64,000 nt of DNA from Tetradesmus obliquus (lineage: Eukaryota; Chlorophyta; Chlorophyceae; Sphaeropleales; Scenedesmaceae), in contig CP126197.1 of the NCBI GenBank assembly GCA_030272155.1, positions 2,480,001 through 2,544,000 on the forward strand. Direction: 5' to 3'. The position numbers and the translations under genes are program-made. Positions 62,396 through 64,000 of this stretch are shown here, in pieces. The number at the start of each line of letters is the position of its first letter. Position 1 is the first letter of the stretch. The notes beneath the pieces were generated by a model. It did no database searches, was not told where the DNA came from, and saw only the letters and a program-made list of their open reading frames with translations.

Positions 62396-64000
62396 GAAGA
62401 CCACATTCCATTCGTCCAGGACGGCCAAGTAAGCGCGCCGGGAAAAATTGGCGGCGCACGGACGATTTGAAGGCCGCTGCGCTTTGCTTCTCCTTTCGTC
62501 CGCAATCATATAAAGGCCTCACATGCATGTGGGTGAAATGTCCGAGCTGAGACGGACGAGTAGGTATTTTTGGAGGCCCAGCCAAGTTCCAGTGGCGGTG
62601 GACCGGCACCCGTGCCAACCTGTTTCCAACAGCCAGGTCGCTCCGATGACATTTAATATTAATAAACAACATAAAACACCTTGTGACAACATGCTAAACA
62701 TGGTGTCGAAGACCAGGACGGCCAAGTAAGCGCGCCGGGAAAAATTGGCGGCGCACGGACGATTTGAAGGCCGCTGCGCTTTGCTTCTCCTTTCGTCCGC
62801 AATCATATAAATAAAGGCCTCCCAAGAGACGCGGGCGGCGCACCGACGATTTGAAGGCCGCTGCGCTTTGCTTCTCCTTTCGTCCGCAATCATATAAAGG
62901 CCTTCAAAAAAAAATCATATAAAGGCCTCACATGCATGTGGGTGAAATGTCCGAGCTGAGACAGACGAGTAGGTATTTTTGGAGGCCCAGCCAAGTTCCA
63001 GTGGCGGTGGACCGGCACCCGTGCCAACCTGTTTCCAACAGCCAGGTCGCTCCGATGACATTTGATATTAATAAACAACATAAAACACCTTGTTACAACA
63101 TCTTAAACATGGTGTCGAAGACCACATTCCATTCGTCCAGGACGGCCAAGTAAGCGCGCCGGGTAAAATTGGCGGTGCACGAACGATTTGAAGGCCGCTG
63201 CGCTTTGCTTCTCCTTTCGTCCGCAATCATATAAAGGCCTCACATGCATGTGGGTGAAATGTCCGAGCTGAGACGGACGAGTAGGTATTTTTGGAGGCCC
63301 AGCCAAGTTCCAGTGGCGGTGGACCGGCACCCGTGCCAACCTGTTTCCAACAGCCAGGTCGCTCCGATGACATTTTTTTTTTTGAAGCAAGAAAGTTACA
63401 AGGGTGACATTTAATATTAATAAACTACATAAAACACCTTGTTACAACATTTTAAACATGGTGTCGAAGACCACATTCCATTCGTCCAGGACGGCCAAGT
63501 AAGCGCGCCGGGAAAAATTGGCGGCGCACGGACGATTTGAAGGCCGCTGCGCTTTGCTTCTCCTTTCGTCCGCAATCATATAAAGGCCTCACATGCATGT
63601 GGGTGAAATGTCCGAGCTGAGACAGACGAGTAGGTATTTTTGGAGGCCCAGCCAAGTTCCAGTGGCGGTGGACCGGCACCCGTGCCAACCTGTTTCCAAC
63701 AGCCAGGTCGCTCCGATGACATTAATATTAATATTAATAACTACATAAAACACCTTGTTAAAACATCTTAAACATGGTGTCGAAGACCACACTCCATTCG
63801 TCCAGGACGGCCAAGTAAGCGCGCCGGGAAAAATTGGCGGCGCACGGACGATTTGAAGGCCGCTGCGCTTTGCTTCTCCTTTCGTCCGCAATCATATAAA
63901 GGCCTCACATGCGTGTGGGTGAAATGTCCGAGCTGAGACGGACGAGTAGGTATTTTTGGAGGCCCAGCCAAATTCCAGTGGCGGTGGACCGGCACCCGTG
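62396..64000 (+). repeat. Satellite block running off the window
   Basis: Repeats 36.56-37.4 kb at offset 25839 bp (truncated piece with extra ATAA, TTC-A insertion, GGCGGTGCACGAACG monomer), then a 21-bp stub monomer and two further monomers. The array does not end here. Confidence 0.85.

Larger units (their letters stand above)
3926..64000. repeat. Satellite array, 297/312-bp monomers with interspersed LINE pieces
   Basis: Head-to-tail monomers, all in one orientation, from 3926 to the window end. Two length forms exist, 312 bp and 297 bp; they differ by a 15-bp segment (CATTCCATTCGTCCA) between direct CCA repeats after GAAGA. Subtracting LINE sequence leaves about 40 kb, hence roughly 130 monomers (estimate). 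Diagnostic point variants (GCGTGTGG for GCATGTGG, GACAGACG for GACGGACG, AACTAC for AAACAAC, TGCTAAAC for TTTTAAAC) recur in blocks and mark higher-order repeats. I do not recognise the satellite family. Assembly collapse or expansion cannot be excluded in such an array. Confidence 0.95.

Noticed and set aside
3926-64000. CRISPR array
   Set aside because: The repeats are about 300 bp and contiguous, with no short repeat/unique spacer alternation and no cas genes; the genome is eukaryotic.
3926-64000. LTR retrotransposon or solo LTRs
   Set aside because: LINE pieces end in poly(A) with variable 5' truncation and variable-length TSDs; there are no paired terminal repeats, primer-binding site or gag/integrase-like sequence.
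1-64000. Telomeric repeats (TTTAGGG or TTTTAGGG)
   Set aside because: None found in tandem; CTTTTTAGGTCG at the family B 5' end is a junction only.

Overview
The window looks like nuclear DNA of a chlorophyte green alga. Three things suggest this: a chloroplast SRP43 gene whose introns end in long CTG runs, CAG-rich coding sequence full of Gln, Ser and Ala runs, and a retrotransposon tail carrying the green-algal poly(A) signal TGTAA 12 nt before its A-run. Genus cannot be fixed from the sequence; Sphaeropleales or Chlamydomonadales are the likeliest orders.

Region 1 (1-2406) holds the only host gene: the last four visible exons of cpSRP43 on the + strand, covering the last ankyrin repeat, chromodomains 2 and 3 and a low-complexity tail, followed by a 3' flank. 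Region 2 (2407-3925) is a stack of three antisense copies of one LINE family. The outermost copy is visibly the most diverged. Region 3 (3926-64000, running off the window) is a satellite array of roughly 130 monomers (my estimate) of 297 or 312 bp. Copies of the same LINE, nearly all 5'-truncated, interrupt it.

Most LINE pieces are shared insertions multiplied by duplication rather than separate events. One 0.29-kb antisense insertion with target-site duplication (TSD) AGGTCGCTCCG occurs 29 times. One sense insertion (TSD GACCACACT) occurs five times, one of them enlarged to 3.4 kb and carrying 742 codons of ORF2. One 1.26-kb antisense insertion occurs three times. Several insertions are almost nothing but poly(A): 21 bp of LINE tail, three bases of tail, or a bare T-run, each between direct repeats. 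Higher-order tandem repeats of 624, 1044, 1506, 2756 and about 5944 bp show repeated unequal exchange.

No other host gene was found after 2063. The short open frames recurring in each monomer and in the LINE 3' region look like by-products of the repeats. The architecture, a young homogenised satellite combined with one self-nesting LINE family, is what one would expect of an algal centromere or subtelomere. That is an inference; nothing in the sequence proves it.
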